From Lachnospiraceae bacterium UBA1683 (lineage in GTDB: Bacteria; Bacillota; Clostridia; Lachnospirales; Lachnospiraceae), in the NCBI GenBank assembly GCA_002320245.1, contig DCKD01000081.1:1-7014 (forward strand): a DNA stretch of 7,014 bases, given 5' to 3'. The stretch's first letter is position 1. Every line of letters starts with the position of its first letter. The notes under the pieces were generated by a model. That model ran no database searches and was not told the DNA's origin. It worked only from the letters and a program-made list of their open reading frames with translations. This document shows positions 6,436 to 7,014 of this stretch, in pieces. The translations under genes and the position numbers were made by a program.

Positions 6436-7014
6436 TTACAACTCTTTTTCGTCTTTCTCATGCCCTTTTCCCTCTTTCTTTCCTTTTTTTACGGAATAAG
6501 CCAACGCCCCCGCCATGCAGCATCCTCCTGCAATGACAATCAGCAGCCTCCATGGTGTTCCTGTCTCCGGCATCTTGATTCCGGTATGGTTCTCAACCGT
6601 CAGGTTCACCACCCGGTCTGCCGTTGTGCCTGTGATTGCATAAGCCCCATCCTTCTCTGTGTGCTTTGTCCCGTTCACGTAAGATTCAAACGTATCTTCG
6701 AGCGGATTGCTCTTCGTATAGATTTCCGTCACGATGTCACTGCCATCCGGATTGACCGGGATACGGTAGCCCTCCGGAGCCTTCGTTTCCTTCAGGTAAT
6801 ATTTGGTCTCTACTTCCAGTTCGGCAAACTCCAGTGTACCGTCTTCCTTGGTTGTTCCCTTTGTGAGTTCTTCCGTATATGCCTTGTCCGAATACAACGT
6901 GAACTCGGCTCCCTGTAGTGCCTTACCCTTTTCGTTGTTCTTCCTCAGGAGCAGCCGATACGGTGCGTAGGTATCTTCCACTGTCAGACCTGCGCTGCCG
7001 TCCTCTTTTACGGT
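6436..7014 (-). CDS. SpaA-type isopeptide pilin with MPETG anchor, 5' end outside the window
   Basis: This is the last 192 residues of a larger surface pilin; the frame stays open to the window edge, and the internal GTG at 6981 is not a believable start. Numbering from the edge, a CnaB/SpaA fold begins near residue 18 with YRLLLRKNNEKGKALQGAEFT split around Lys25. LKETKAPEGY (from about 74) carries the catalytic Glu76, and LTVENHTG ends the domain with Asn142: together the expected Lys-Glu-Asn set for a self-formed isopeptide bond. MPETG (148-152), a hydrophobic helix and a Lys-rich tail give the sortase signal. Methionine replaces leucine in LPXTG. Only nine bases separate its stop from the sortase remnant. 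The most likely role is a backbone or tip pilin subunit, crosslinked on the cell surface. Confidence 0.88.
   Translation of the reverse strand, partial: TVKEDGSAGLTVEDTYAPYRLLLRKNNEKGKALQGAEFTLYSDKAYTEELTKGTTKEDGTLEFAELEVETKYYLKETKAPEGYRIPVNPDGSDIVTEIYTKSNPLEDTFESYVNGTKHTEKDGAYAITGTTADRVVNLTVENHTGIKMPETGTPWRLLIVIAGGCCMAGALAYSVKKGKKEGKGHEKDEKEL

Noticed and set aside
6415..6918. Plus-strand frame antisense to the MPETG pilin, and similarly 5703-6158 antisense to the APKTG protein
   Set aside because: Both are shadows of genes with clear signal, pilin and sorting motifs on the other strand.
1..7014. CRISPR array, tRNA, rRNA, phage or transposase genes
   Set aside because: No regularly spaced repeats, cloverleaf or rRNA sequence, and no transposase or integrase motifs were seen on either strand.

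Overview
The window looks like chromosomal DNA of an anaerobic, gut-type Firmicute, most likely a Lachnospiraceae-like Clostridia member. Evidence for this is the G-rich Shine-Dalgarno sites (GGAG/AGGAGG), a QueH-type epoxyqueuosine reductase, an archaeal/yeast-type aspartate-semialdehyde dehydrogenase, and sortase-anchored SpaA-type pilins. The placement is an inference from gene types; there is no rRNA or other marker gene to confirm it.

Layout. Positions 1-3708 hold three housekeeping genes on the minus strand, read from right to left: queH (tRNA queuosine), argH (last step of arginine synthesis) and asd (branch point to lysine, threonine and methionine). argH has its own good sigma-A-type promoter with a palindrome in its spacer. 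The 214-bp gap between argH and asd is packed with inverted and direct repeats and resembles a small palindromic (MITE-like) insertion. Positions 1-202, downstream of asd, hold no gene I can defend but do contain a G+C-rich segment that could fold. A divergent promoter region follows queH. It leads on the plus strand into a two-gene ABC importer operon (3877-5434) of the nitrate/taurine/thiamine-precursor type: an ATPase and a permease whose reading frames overlap by 8 bp. No substrate-binding protein is present.

Positions 5550-7014 are a pilus or surface-protein locus on the minus strand, converging on the ABC operon and visibly richer in G+C. In transcription order it has the C-terminal part of a SpaA-type isopeptide pilin (cut by the window edge, MPETG anchor), a decapitated class C sortase, and a second small anchored pilin-like protein (APKTG anchor). 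The sortase fragment starts exactly at the catalytic cysteine motif and lacks everything upstream of it. Its frame overlaps the second pilin by an ATGA.

How they fit together. The three minus-strand metabolic genes are ordinary and independent. The ABC genes form one import machine that must borrow its binding protein. The pilus locus has two sortase substrates but its local sortase is broken, so assembly would need a sortase from elsewhere or the locus is decaying. The boundary between the two halves (5435-5549) holds a long imperfect hairpin flanked by an 8-bp direct repeat, plus a second, mutually exclusive hairpin. The most interesting signals are the half sortase, the boundary hairpin and the palindrome cluster before asd. 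I found no sign of a complete novel defence or mobile system.
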